A stretch of 64,000 nt of DNA, from assembly GCA_004762155.1 (NCBI GenBank), contig SIHP01000012.1:1-64000 (forward strand). Direction: 5' to 3'. The notes beneath the pieces were generated by a model, which was not told the DNA's origin, made no database searches, and saw only the letters and a list, made by a program, of their open reading frames with translations. Below are positions 34,514 through 42,502 of the stretch, piece after piece. The stretch is from Flavobacteriaceae bacterium (GTDB taxonomy: Bacteria; Bacteroidota; Bacteroidia; Flavobacteriales; Flavobacteriaceae). A program made the translations under genes and the position numbers. Numbering within the stretch: position 1 is the first letter of the stretch; each line of letters starts with the position of its first letter.

Positions 34514-34945
34514 TTAAGCGTTAAAATCAAAATCTCTTGCAATAACAAACTTCGTCTTCACTGGAAGTTTTTGTGCTGCTAAACGTAATGCTTCTTTTGC
34601 TACATCCATTGGTACACCACCAACTTCAAACAAAATTCTACCTGGTTTTACAACAGCAACGAAATGATCAGGAGCACCTTTACCTTTACCCATACGTACT
34701 TCTAATGGCTTCTTGGTAATAGGCTTGTCTGGAAATATTTTAATCCAAAGCTGCCCTTCTCTCTTCATATGACGAGTTGCCGCAATACGAGCTGCCTCTA
34801 TTTGACGAGAGGTTAGTAAATTCTGGTCTAAAGATTTAATACCAAACATTCCATTAGAAAGTTGATTACCTCTTCCAGAAATACCATTCATATTCCCTTT
34901 CGCCTTTTGTACCTTACGGTATTTTACTCTTTTTGGCTGTAACAT
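34514..34945 (-). CDS. rplP: 50S ribosomal protein L16
   Basis: 143 residues (MLQPKRVKYRKVQKAKGN; IFPDKPITKKPLEVRMGKGK). Near the A-site tRNA. Confidence 0.98.
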   Translation of the reverse strand: MLQPKRVKYRKVQKAKGNMNGISGRGNQLSNGMFGIKSLDQNLLTSRQIEAARIAATRHMKREGQLWIKIFPDKPITKKPLEVRMGKGKGAPDHFVAVVKPGRILFEVGGVPMDVAKEALRLAAQKLPVKTKFVIARDFDFNA

Positions 34946-34964
34946 CTTTAATTTCTTTTAAAAA

Positions 34965-35684
34965 TTATTTTCTTTTGCGAGGTTGACGTTTAGAATTTCC
35001 ACCTTTAGAATTTCCACCTTTTTGTTTAGATAGACCTACTAATGGAGATAATTCACGTTTTCCATATACCTCACCTTTCATTATCCACACTTTAATACCT
35101 AATCTTCCATAGGTAGTGTGAGCCTCTACAAGTGCATAATCGATGTCTGCTCTAAAAGTAGACAAAGGTATTCTTCCTTCTTTATAGTGTTCAGAACGTG
35201 CCATTTCAGCACCGTTTAAACGACCAGAAAGTTGAACTTTAATCCCTTCTGCATTCATACGAATAGCAGCAGCAATCGCCATCTTAGTAGCTCTCTTGTA
35301 AGAAATTCTATTTTCAATTTGACGTGCAATACTAGCAGCAACTAATGTAGCATCTAATTCTGGACGTTTAATTTCAAAAATATTAATTTGAACTTCTTTA
35401 CCTGTAATTTTTTTAAGCTCTTCTTTTAACTTGTCTACCTCTTGACCTCCTTTACCAATAATGATACCTGGACGTGCCGTAGTGATAGTAACGGTTACAA
35501 GTTTTAAAGTACGCTCAATAATTACACGAGAAACACTTGCTTTAGATAATCTAGCATGTATATACTTTCTTATCTTATCATCTTCTGCAATTTTATCGCC
35601 GTAGTCATTTCCACCATACCAGTTAGACTCCCATCCTCTGATAATTCCTAAACGATTTCCTATTGGATTTGTTTTTTGTCCCAT
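34965..35684 (-). CDS. rpsC: 30S ribosomal protein S3
   Basis: 239 residues with the KH domain motif (IIIGKGGQEVDKLKEEL). The C terminus carries a small tandem duplication, KGGNSKGGNSK, from a 15-base repeat in the DNA, before a basic tail. Confidence 0.97.
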   Translation of the reverse strand: MGQKTNPIGNRLGIIRGWESNWYGGNDYGDKIAEDDKIRKYIHARLSKASVSRVIIERTLKLVTVTITTARPGIIIGKGGQEVDKLKEELKKITGKEVQINIFEIKRPELDATLVAASIARQIENRISYKRATKMAIAAAIRMNAEGIKVQLSGRLNGAEMARSEHYKEGRIPLSTFRADIDYALVEAHTTYGRLGIKVWIMKGEVYGKRELSPLVGLSKQKGGNSKGGNSKRQPRKRK

Positions 35685-35695
35685 TTCTACTTTGA

Positions 35696-36100
35696 TTAAT
35701 TACTTAAATTTTTAGCTCCTAACTCTAAAGTTACGTGATTAGAACGCTTACGAATTCTATGTGCACGTCCTTGTGGAGCTGGTCTTAATCTTTTTAACAT
35801 ACCTGCGCTATCTACATAAATAGATTTCACGAATAATCCAGCATCTTCTATACTTGCATCTTCATTTTTAGCTTGCCAGTTTGCAATTGCAGACAATAAC
35901 AATTTCTCTAAATTTCTTGATGCTTCTTTCGGGCTGAATTTTAAGATTTGTAAAGCTTTTTCAACTTCAACACCTCTTACTAAATCTGCGACTAAACGCA
36001 TTTTTCTTGGTGATGTAGGACAGTTAGTTAGCTTAGCAAAAGCGCGTTGCTTTTTAGCTTCCTTAATCTGATCTGCCATGTTTTTTTTACGAACTCCCAT
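35696..36100 (-). CDS. rplV: 50S ribosomal protein L22
   Basis: 134 residues with NCPTSPRKMRLVADLVRG and the tunnel-lining hairpin RLRPAPQGRAHRIRKRSNH. The N-terminal extension MGVRKKNMADQ is usual in Flavobacteriaceae, so I keep the first ATG. Confidence 0.97.
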   Translation of the reverse strand: MGVRKKNMADQIKEAKKQRAFAKLTNCPTSPRKMRLVADLVRGVEVEKALQILKFSPKEASRNLEKLLLSAIANWQAKNEDASIEDAGLFVKSIYVDSAGMLKRLRPAPQGRAHRIRKRSNHVTLELGAKNLSN

Positions 36101-36106
36101 TTCCTA

Positions 36107-36385
36107 CTATTTTTTACCTTTATTTTTTGCACCAGCGTGTCCACGGAATGAACGAGTTGGTGAAAATTCGCCTAACTTATGACCTACCATGTTTTCAGTA
36201 ACGTATACTGGTACAAATTGCTTTCCATTATGAACTGCAATTGTTTGTCCAACGAAATCAGGAGTAATCATACTTGCTCTTGACCAAGTTTTGATCACAG
36301 ATTTACTATCTGATTCAACATTACCTAACACTTTTTTCTCTAACTTATAGTTAACGTAAGGTCCTTTTTTTAATGATCTTGCCAT
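36107..36385 (-). CDS. rpsS: 30S ribosomal protein S19
   Basis: 92 residues (MARSLKKGPYVNYKLEKKV; GHKLGEFSPTRSFRGHAG). Complete and closely spaced with rplV and rplB. Confidence 0.98.
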   Translation of the reverse strand: MARSLKKGPYVNYKLEKKVLGNVESDSKSVIKTWSRASMITPDFVGQTIAVHNGKQFVPVYVTENMVGHKLGEFSPTRSFRGHAGAKNKGKK

Positions 36386-36391
36386 GGTTTA

Positions 36392-37216
36392 TTATTTCTT
36401 TCTACGTTCTATAATATACTTATTACTAGCCTTGGTCTTAGATCTAGTTTTGTAACCTTTAGCAGGTATACCATTTTTAGATCTTGGATGTCCTCCAGAA
36501 GAACGTCCTTCACCACCACCCATTGGGTGATCAACTGGATTCTTTCTAACAGCGTTTGTTCTTGGCCTTCTACCTAACCATCTAGATCTACCTGCTTTAC
36601 CAGATACTAATAATTGATGATCAGAATTAGAAACAACACCTACTACTGCCATACAAGTTAATAAAATTAACCTTGTTTCTCCAGAAGGTAACTTAACTGT
36701 AGCGTACTTACCATCTCTTGCCATTAACTGAGCAAATGATCCAGCAGAACGAGCCATAACAGCTCCTTGCCCTGGACGTAACTCTATACAAGAGATTGTT
36801 GTACCTAAAGGAATATCACTTAAGAACATAGCGTTACCAACATCTGGTGTAGCATCTTTTCCTGAAACGATAGCTTGTCCTACTTTTAAACCGTTTTGTG
36901 CAATCACATAACGCTTTTCTCCATCAGTATATTTAACTAAAGCAATAAATGCTGTACGATTTGGATCATACTCAATAGTTAATACTGTTGCAGGATCGTT
37001 ATATCTATTTCTTTTGAAATCGATAATACGATATCTTCTCTTATGACCTCCACCTATATTTGGTGTTGTCATACGACCCTGATTGTTTCGACCTCCAGAT
37101 CTTTTTATCGGAGCAAGTAAACTTTTCTCCGGCTTATCAGTAGTTATGGCGTCGAACCCATTCACTACTCTAAAACGCTGACCTGGTGTTATTGGTTTTA
37201 ATTTTCTAACTGACAT
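36392..37216 (-). CDS. rplB: 50S ribosomal protein L2
   Basis: 274 residues. The peptidyl-transferase-centre region HPMGGGEGRSSGG is intact. IDFKRNRYNDPATVLTIEYDPNR is the OB-fold part. Confidence 0.98.
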   Translation of the reverse strand: MSVRKLKPITPGQRFRVVNGFDAITTDKPEKSLLAPIKRSGGRNNQGRMTTPNIGGGHKRRYRIIDFKRNRYNDPATVLTIEYDPNRTAFIALVKYTDGEKRYVIAQNGLKVGQAIVSGKDATPDVGNAMFLSDIPLGTTISCIELRPGQGAVMARSAGSFAQLMARDGKYATVKLPSGETRLILLTCMAVVGVVSNSDHQLLVSGKAGRSRWLGRRPRTNAVRKNPVDHPMGGGEGRSSGGHPRSKNGIPAKGYKTRSKTKASNKYIIERRKK

Positions 37217-37230
37217 GTTGTCTTAACTTC

Positions 37231-37518
37231 TTATAAATTGTTATAAAAATCAATTTCTCCTTCTGCTAACTGAACAATAGCTTTTTTGTAACCACTAACT
37301 AAACCAGATACTAGACCTTTTTTAGTGAATTTAGTAGAACGTTCAGCTGGATGATTCAAAGTTCGTACAGCTTTAACTGTAACTCCATAAGTTGCTTCAA
37401 CAGCATCTTTAATCTCTAACTTGTTAGCTTTCTTGTTTACAACAAATGTATAACGATTAAACTTTTCGCTATCACCTGTCGCTTTTTCTGTAATAATAGG
37501 TTTTATTAAAATACTCAT
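37231..37518 (-). CDS. rplW: 50S ribosomal protein L23
   Basis: 95 residues (IKPIITEKATGDSEKFNRYTF; VEATYGVTVKAVRTLNHPAERS). Docking site for trigger factor and SRP at the exit tunnel. Confidence 0.97.
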   Translation of the reverse strand: MSILIKPIITEKATGDSEKFNRYTFVVNKKANKLEIKDAVEATYGVTVKAVRTLNHPAERSTKFTKKGLVSGLVSGYKKAIVQLAEGEIDFYNNL

Positions 37519-37526
37519 TTCCTTCC

Positions 37527-38156
37527 CTATTTACTTAAATTAGATTCAATTCCTTCTAATGAACTTTCAGAAATAACAACCTTACTAGCATTTAAAACGC
37601 TGTATGTGTTTAATCCTGATGCATTCACAACTTTAGAGCTTTTTAAATTACGTGATGATAAGTAAACATTGTTACTTTCTTCACCTAATATAAATAAAGA
37701 TTTCTTAGAATCTAACTCTAATGCTTTTAAAACTGTGATAAACTCTTTAGTTTTTGGAGTTTCAAAATTGAAATCTTCAACTACAACTAAATTATTATCA
37801 TTTGCTTGTATACTTAAAGCTGACTTACGTGCTAAACGCTTTAAGTTTTTATTTAACTTGAAAGAATAACTTCTTGGTCTTGGCCCGAACATACGTCCTC
37901 CACCTCTAAAAACACCAGATTTAATACTACCCGCACGAGCTGTACCTGTTCCTTTTTGTTTCTTAATCTTTCTTGTACTACCTGCAATCTCTGCTCTTTC
38001 TTTAGCTTTATGAGTACCTTGTCTTTGATTAGCCAAGTACTGCTTAACATCTAAATAAATTGCATGATCGTTTGGTTCTACTCCAAATACTTCGCTAGAA
38101 AGTTCAACTTTTCTACCAGTATCTTTTCCTGTGATATCTAATACTGCTACTTTCAT
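37527..38156 (-). CDS. rplD: 50S ribosomal protein L4
   Basis: 209 residues with the tunnel loop KIKKQKGTGTARAGSIKSGVFRGGG. Its ATG overlaps the rplC stop codon by one base (TAATG), so the two are translationally coupled. In E. coli L4 also represses the S10 operon; a leader with a terminator-like hairpin is present here upstream of rplC. Confidence 0.97.
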   Translation of the reverse strand: MKVAVLDITGKDTGRKVELSSEVFGVEPNDHAIYLDVKQYLANQRQGTHKAKERAEIAGSTRKIKKQKGTGTARAGSIKSGVFRGGGRMFGPRPRSYSFKLNKNLKRLARKSALSIQANDNNLVVVEDFNFETPKTKEFITVLKALELDSKKSLFILGEESNNVYLSSRNLKSSKVVNASGLNTYSVLNASKVVISESSLEGIESNLSK

Positions 38157-38773
38157 TATTTCTCGATAGTTATATAAGAGTTCTTGTGCCCTGGAATTGC
38201 TCCTTTAACTACTAAAAGATTTTTTTCAGCAACCACTTTTAACACTCTTAAATTTTGAACTTTTACTGTGTCTCCACCCATACGACCTGCCATTCGCATT
38301 CCTTTGAATACTCTTGCAGGATATGAAGCCGCACCAATAGAACCTGGCGCTCTTAAACGATTATGCTGACCATGAGTAGCTTGACCTACACCGGCAAAAC
38401 CGTGTCTTTTAACAACACCTTGAAATCCTTTACCTTTAGAAATCCCAGACACGTCTACGAATTCTCCTTCTGCAAAAAAATCAACTGTTATAGAGTCTCC
38501 TAAATTGTACTCTTTTTCAAATCCTTGGAATTCTACGACTTTTCTTTTAGCGGTTGAGCCAGCTTTCTTAAAGTGACCATCTAAAGCTTTATTAGAGCTT
38601 TTCGCCTTTTTGTCATCGAAACCAAGTTGTAACGCGTTATAGCCGTCAACCTCTTCGGTTCTGACTTGGGTAACAACGCATGGACCTGCTTCGATTACTG
38701 TACAAGGAATGTTCTTCCCGTTTTCGTCGAATAAGCTGGTCATCCCTACTTTTCTTCCTATTAACCCAGACAT
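38156..38773 (-). CDS. rplC: 50S ribosomal protein L3
   Basis: 205 residues (MSGLIGRKVGMTSLFDENGK; GKGFQGVVKRHGFAG; MGGDTVKVQNLRVLKV). First gene of the second transcription unit, since a terminator and promoter lie between it and rpsJ. Confidence 0.98.
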   Translation of the reverse strand: MSGLIGRKVGMTSLFDENGKNIPCTVIEAGPCVVTQVRTEEVDGYNALQLGFDDKKAKSSNKALDGHFKKAGSTAKRKVVEFQGFEKEYNLGDSITVDFFAEGEFVDVSGISKGKGFQGVVKRHGFAGVGQATHGQHNRLRAPGSIGAASYPARVFKGMRMAGRMGGDTVKVQNLRVLKVVAEKNLLVVKGAIPGHKNSYITIEK

Positions 38774-38825
38774 ATTAAATATTAATTATTAATTATTTAC
38801 TTATTAAACCTTTGTTTTTACACAT

Positions 38826-38857
38826 AAAAAAAGGATCAAATACCTTCTTTAATCCTG
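38826..38857 (-). promoter_or_regulatory. terminator-like hairpin in the rplC leader
   Basis: On the minus strand AGGATT pairs with GATCCT around a 13-base loop and is followed by seven T. It lies about 55 bases upstream of the rplC start, inside the leader. It could act as an attenuator of the S10-type unit. The stem is short, so it may be weak. Confidence 0.5.
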
Positions 38858-38957
38858 AAAATATTTTTAACCGTTTTTCCTTCGCGAAACCCTCCGGACA
38901 TGTTAATTCTAATGTAATTTTAGAATCATTGACAACAACCCCATTTATTTGGGATTG

Positions 38958-38988
38958 CAAATATAGTAAAAACTTTCGATCTGAACAA
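38958..38988 (-). promoter_or_regulatory. promoter of the rplC to rpsN unit
   Basis: -7 box TATATTTG (38958-38965) with TTG (38986-38988) 20 bases upstream on the minus strand, a good fit to the consensus. The TTG lies in the loop of the rpsJ terminator hairpin. It gives a leader of about 175 bases. Confidence 0.75.
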
Positions 38989-39003
38989 ATCAGACCGAAA
39001 GCT
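38971..39003 (-). terminator. terminator after rpsJ
   Basis: On the minus strand TTTCGGTCTG pairs with CAGATCGAAA (one G-U pair) around a 7-base loop and is followed by TTTTT. It starts about ten bases past the rpsJ stop and overlaps the promoter of the next unit. Confidence 0.85.
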
Positions 39004-39013
39004 CTAAATTTAC

Positions 39014-39319
39014 TTATACTTTAATCTCAACTTCAACTCCACTTGGTAACTCAAGTTTCATTAAGGCATCAATAGTTTTCGATGAAGAACTATAGATATC
39101 TAATAATCTTTTATAAGCAGATAATTGAAATTGTTCTCTTGATTTTTTGTTTACGTGTGGTGAACGTAAAACTGTAAAAATCTTTTTGTGAGTTGGCAAT
39201 GGAATTGGTCCATTTACAACAGCACCAGTACTTTTTACTGTCTTAACGATTTTTTCAGCAGATTTGTCTACTAAATTGTAATCGTAAGATTTTAATTTTA
39301 TTCTAATTTTTTGACTCAT
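39014..39319 (-). CDS. rpsJ: 30S ribosomal protein S10
   Basis: 101 residues from the ATG at 39317-39319 (MSQKIRIKLKSYDYNLVD). The longer frame adds eight residues that overlap the end of fusA and are not part of S10. It ends LELPSGVEVEIKV. Here it belongs to the rpsL-rpsG-fusA unit, not to the unit with rplC; S10 is also the transcription partner of NusB. Confidence 0.96.
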   Translation of the reverse strand: MSQKIRIKLKSYDYNLVDKSAEKIVKTVKSTGAVVNGPIPLPTHKKIFTVLRSPHVNKKSREQFQLSAYKRLLDIYSSSSKTIDALMKLELPSGVEVEIKV

Positions 39320-39323
39320 CTTA

Positions 39324-41441
39324 TTAACCTTTAGCGTTTGCAATTACTTCTTCCGACACATTTGACGGACATTGAGCATAGTGAGAAAATTCCATTGTAG
39401 ATGTTGCTCTACCTGAAGATAATGTTCTTAACGTTGTTACATAACCAAACATTTGAGATAATGGCACAGTAGCTTTTACAGTTTTAGCTCCTCCTCTGTC
39501 TCCCATGTCACTTACTTGACCTCTTCTTCTATTTAAATCTCCAACTATATCTCCCATATTTTCCTCAGGTGTAAGCACCTCAAGTTTCATAATAGGTTCC
39601 ATAACCACAGCTCCTGCAGCTTTAGAAGCAGCTTTATAACCCATTTTTGCAGCTAATTCGAAAGATAACTGATCAGAATCTACAGGGTGGAAAGATCCAT
39701 CCTTTAAAGTAATCTTCATTGCATCCATTTCAAAACCAGCTAATGGCCCATTCTTCATTGCTTCTTTAAATCCTTTTTCAATAGAAGGAACAAATTCTTT
39801 AGGAACGTTACCACCTTTAATAACTGATTCAAATACTAATCCAACTTGACCTTCTTCACCAGGCTCCATTGTAAATACAATATCAGCGAACTTACCACGA
39901 CCACCAGATTGTTTCTTGTAAACTTCTCTATGATCAGCAAGAGCTGTTAATGCTTCTTTGTACTCTACTTGTGGCTGTCCTTGGTTTACTTCAACCTTGA
40001 ACTCACGTTTTAAACGATCTACAATTACATCTAAGTGAAGCTCACCCATTCCTGAAATAATTGTTTGCCCAGAAGCTTCATCAGAACGAACTGTAAAAGT
40101 TGGATCTTCTTCTGCTAACTTAGCTAAACCGTTACCTAATCTATCCGCATCTCCTTTTGTCTTAGGCTCAACCGCAATACCAATTACTGGATCTGGGAAG
40201 TCCATAGACTCTAAAATAATAGGATTCTTTTCATCAGAAAGGGTATCTCCTGTTTTAATAGATTTAAAACCAACAGCAGCTCCAATATCTCCAGCTTCAA
40301 TATACTCAATTGCGTTTTGCTTGTTAGCATGCATTTGATATATTCTAGAAATACGCTCTTTTTTACCTGAACGGTTATTTAACACATAAGAACCTGCATC
40401 TAATCTTCCTGAATATGCACGGAAAAATGCTAAACGCCCTACGAAAGGATCTGTAGCAATTTTAAATGCTAATGCAGCAAAAGGTTCTTTTGCATCTGGC
40501 TTACGTGAAATCTCATCTCCTGAATCAGGATCAGTTCCAATAATAGCCTCTTTATCTAATGGAGAAGGTAAATAACGACATACAGCATCTAATAAGAACT
40601 GAACACCTTTATTTTTAAACGCTGAACCACAAATCATAGGTATGATAGCCATATCCATAACTGCTGCTCTTAACGCTGCATGTACTTCTTCCTCTGTAAT
40701 AGAGTCTTCATCTTCCATGAATTTCTCTAAAAGATTCTCATCATAACTGGCAACCTCTTCAATTAGAAGCGCACGATATTTACGAGATTCTTCTTTTAAG
40801 TCTTCAGGAATCTCAATAATATCAAAAGTAGCTCCTTGAGTTTCATCATGCCATACAATAGCACGATTCTTAACTAAATCAACTACCCCTTTAAAATCTC
40901 CCTCATCACCAATATTTAAAACGATTGGTACAGCGTTAGACTTTAACATATCTTTTACCTGTTGACAAACAGCTAAAAAGTTAGACCCTTGGCGGTCCAT
41001 TTTATTTACAAAACCAATACGTGGTACTTTATAATTATCAGCAAGTCTCCAGTTAGTCTCTGATTGTGGCTCAACACCATCAACAGCACTAAATAAGAAA
41101 ACTAAACCATCTAACACACGTAAAGAACGGTTTACCTCTACAGTAAAATCAACGTGACCAGGAGTATCAATAATATTAAAGTGATATCCTTTTGTTTCAT
41201 CAATAGCTTTACCATTTTCAGTTGGAAAACTCCATTCACAAGTAGTTGCAGCAGAAGTAATCGTGATACCACGCTCTTGTTCTTGCTCCATCCAGTCCAT
41301 TGTAGCAGCACCATCATGCACTTCTCCAATCTTATGACTTACACCCGTATAATAAAGTACACGTTCTGTTGTAGTTGTTTTCCCAGCATCAATATGTGCT
41401 GCGATACCAATATTTCTAGTAAATTTTAAATCTCTTGCCAT
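39324..41441 (-). CDS. fusA: elongation factor G
   Basis: 705 residues. The GTPase motifs are AHIDAGKTTTTERVLYYTG (P loop), DTPGHVDF and NKMDRQG. Domain IV/V blocks GMGELHLDVIVDRLKREF and MSQMFGYVTTLRTLSSGRAT-type ends are complete. It moves tRNA and mRNA through the ribosome. The tuf gene of the classic str operon is not here. Confidence 0.98.
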   Translation of the reverse strand: MARDLKFTRNIGIAAHIDAGKTTTTERVLYYTGVSHKIGEVHDGAATMDWMEQEQERGITITSAATTCEWSFPTENGKAIDETKGYHFNIIDTPGHVDFTVEVNRSLRVLDGLVFLFSAVDGVEPQSETNWRLADNYKVPRIGFVNKMDRQGSNFLAVCQQVKDMLKSNAVPIVLNIGDEGDFKGVVDLVKNRAIVWHDETQGATFDIIEIPEDLKEESRKYRALLIEEVASYDENLLEKFMEDEDSITEEEVHAALRAAVMDMAIIPMICGSAFKNKGVQFLLDAVCRYLPSPLDKEAIIGTDPDSGDEISRKPDAKEPFAALAFKIATDPFVGRLAFFRAYSGRLDAGSYVLNNRSGKKERISRIYQMHANKQNAIEYIEAGDIGAAVGFKSIKTGDTLSDEKNPIILESMDFPDPVIGIAVEPKTKGDADRLGNGLAKLAEEDPTFTVRSDEASGQTIISGMGELHLDVIVDRLKREFKVEVNQGQPQVEYKEALTALADHREVYKKQSGGRGKFADIVFTMEPGEEGQVGLVFESVIKGGNVPKEFVPSIEKGFKEAMKNGPLAGFEMDAMKITLKDGSFHPVDSDQLSFELAAKMGYKAASKAAGAVVMEPIMKLEVLTPEENMGDIVGDLNRRRGQVSDMGDRGGAKTVKATVPLSQMFGYVTTLRTLSSGRATSTMEFSHYAQCPSNVSEEVIANAKG

Positions 41442-41444
41442 TTC

Positions 41445-41921
41445 TTAGAATCTAAAGTGTGAGAATGCTTTATTAGCTTCTGCCATCTTATGAGTGTCAG
41501 TTCTTTTCTTAACAGCAGCTCCTTCTTCTTTTGCAGCAGCTAAAACTTCTGCAGCCAAACGCTGAGCCATTGTTTTCTCATTACGCTTACGCGCATATAA
41601 GATCAACCATTTTATCGCCATAGACACTTTACGATCTGGACGAATTTGCATTGGGATTTGGAATGTTGCTCCACCAACACGACGAGATCTAACCTCTACA
41701 TGTGGCATTACATTTGACAAACCATCTTTCCAAATTTCTACTGCTGACTTCTCTTCGTCAGTTTTCTTTTCTTCTACGATATCCATTGCATCATAGAACA
41801 CTTTGAACGCGACAGACTTCTTACCATCCCACATTAAGTTATTCACAAAACGTGTTACTAACTGGTCGTTAAACCTTGGATCTGGTAATAAGACTCTTTT
41901 TTTCGCTCTTCTTTTTCTCAT
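41445..41921 (-). CDS. rpsG: 30S ribosomal protein S7
   Basis: 158 residues (MRKRRAKKRVLLPDPRFND; VEVRSRRVGGATFQIPMQIR). Head protein of the 30S subunit, three bases from fusA. Confidence 0.98.
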   Translation of the reverse strand: MRKRRAKKRVLLPDPRFNDQLVTRFVNNLMWDGKKSVAFKVFYDAMDIVEEKKTDEEKSAVEIWKDGLSNVMPHVEVRSRRVGGATFQIPMQIRPDRKVSMAIKWLILYARKRNEKTMAQRLAAEVLAAAKEEGAAVKKRTDTHKMAEANKAFSHFRF

Positions 41922-41953
41922 GTCTTTACATTAAAAAAGTTAATTGAATAATT

Positions 41954-42328
41954 TTACTTCTTTGGGCGTTTTGCTCCATACTTAGATCTACGTTGAGTTC
42001 TTCCCTCAACTCCTGCAGTATCTAATGCACCACGTACTACGTGATATTTAACTCCTGGCAAATCTTTTACCCTTCCACCTCTAACTAATACTATCGAGTG
42101 CTCTTGTAAGTTATGTCCTTCTCCTGGAATGTACGCGTTTATTTCGTTACCATTTGTTAACCTTACTCTGGCTACTTTACGCATTGCCGAGTTAGGCTTT
42201 TTAGGTGTCGTTGTATATACACGTGTACAAACTCCACGTCTTTGAGGACATGACGATAAAGCAGCCGATTTACTCTTCTTAGTTATTTTGGTTCTTCCTT
42301 TACGAACTAATTGTTGAATAGTTGGCAT
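41954..42328 (-). CDS. rpsL: 30S ribosomal protein S12
   Basis: 124 residues. The decoding loops read TTTPKKPNSAMRK and GGRVKDLPGVKYH; both lysines associated with streptomycin sensitivity are wild type. First gene of the str-type unit. Confidence 0.98.
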   Translation of the reverse strand: MPTIQQLVRKGRTKITKKSKSAALSSCPQRRGVCTRVYTTTPKKPNSAMRKVARVRLTNGNEINAYIPGEGHNLQEHSIVLVRGGRVKDLPGVKYHVVRGALDTAGVEGRTQRRSKYGAKRPKK

Positions 42329-42365
42329 ACTAACTAATTACTGTTTTCGTTTATACTAAAAATTT

Positions 42366-42384
42366 ACTCTTAACTTTTAAGAGT
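42366..42384 (-). promoter_or_regulatory. 5'-terminal hairpin of the rpsL mRNA
   Basis: ACTCTTAA pairs perfectly with TTAAGAGT around three bases, starting at or within a few bases of the predicted transcription start. A hairpin at the very 5' end can shield mRNA from decay; that role is inferred. Confidence 0.6.
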
Positions 42385-42387
42385 GCG

Positions 42388-42417
42388 CAAATGTACGATT
42401 TTTATCCAATTATTCAA
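42388..42417 (-). promoter_or_regulatory. promoter of the rpsL-rpsG-fusA-rpsJ unit
   Basis: -7 box TACATTTG (42388-42395) with TTG (42415-42417) 19 bases upstream on the minus strand. Strong fit to the consensus. Confidence 0.75.
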
Positions 42418-42456
42418 ATATCAGGAAGTTATTTTTCTTAATCCTTTAAAAAAACA

Positions 42457-42487
42457 GAGATTTCAACTACTTTTGACAAGAAATCTC
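42457..42487 (+). promoter_or_regulatory. hairpin in the leader of the Omp85-like gene
   Basis: GAGATTTC pairs exactly with GAAATCTC around a 15-base loop, 15 bases before the proposed TTG start of the gene. There is no T run, so it is not a terminator. It may affect translation start. Confidence 0.5.
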
Positions 42488-42502
42488 TCATTTAATTCAC
42501 CT

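Noticed and set aside
42383..42502. GTG start at 42383 for the Omp85-like gene
   Set aside because: It lies in the rpsL promoter and hairpin, and would place 40 extra residues before the signal peptide.
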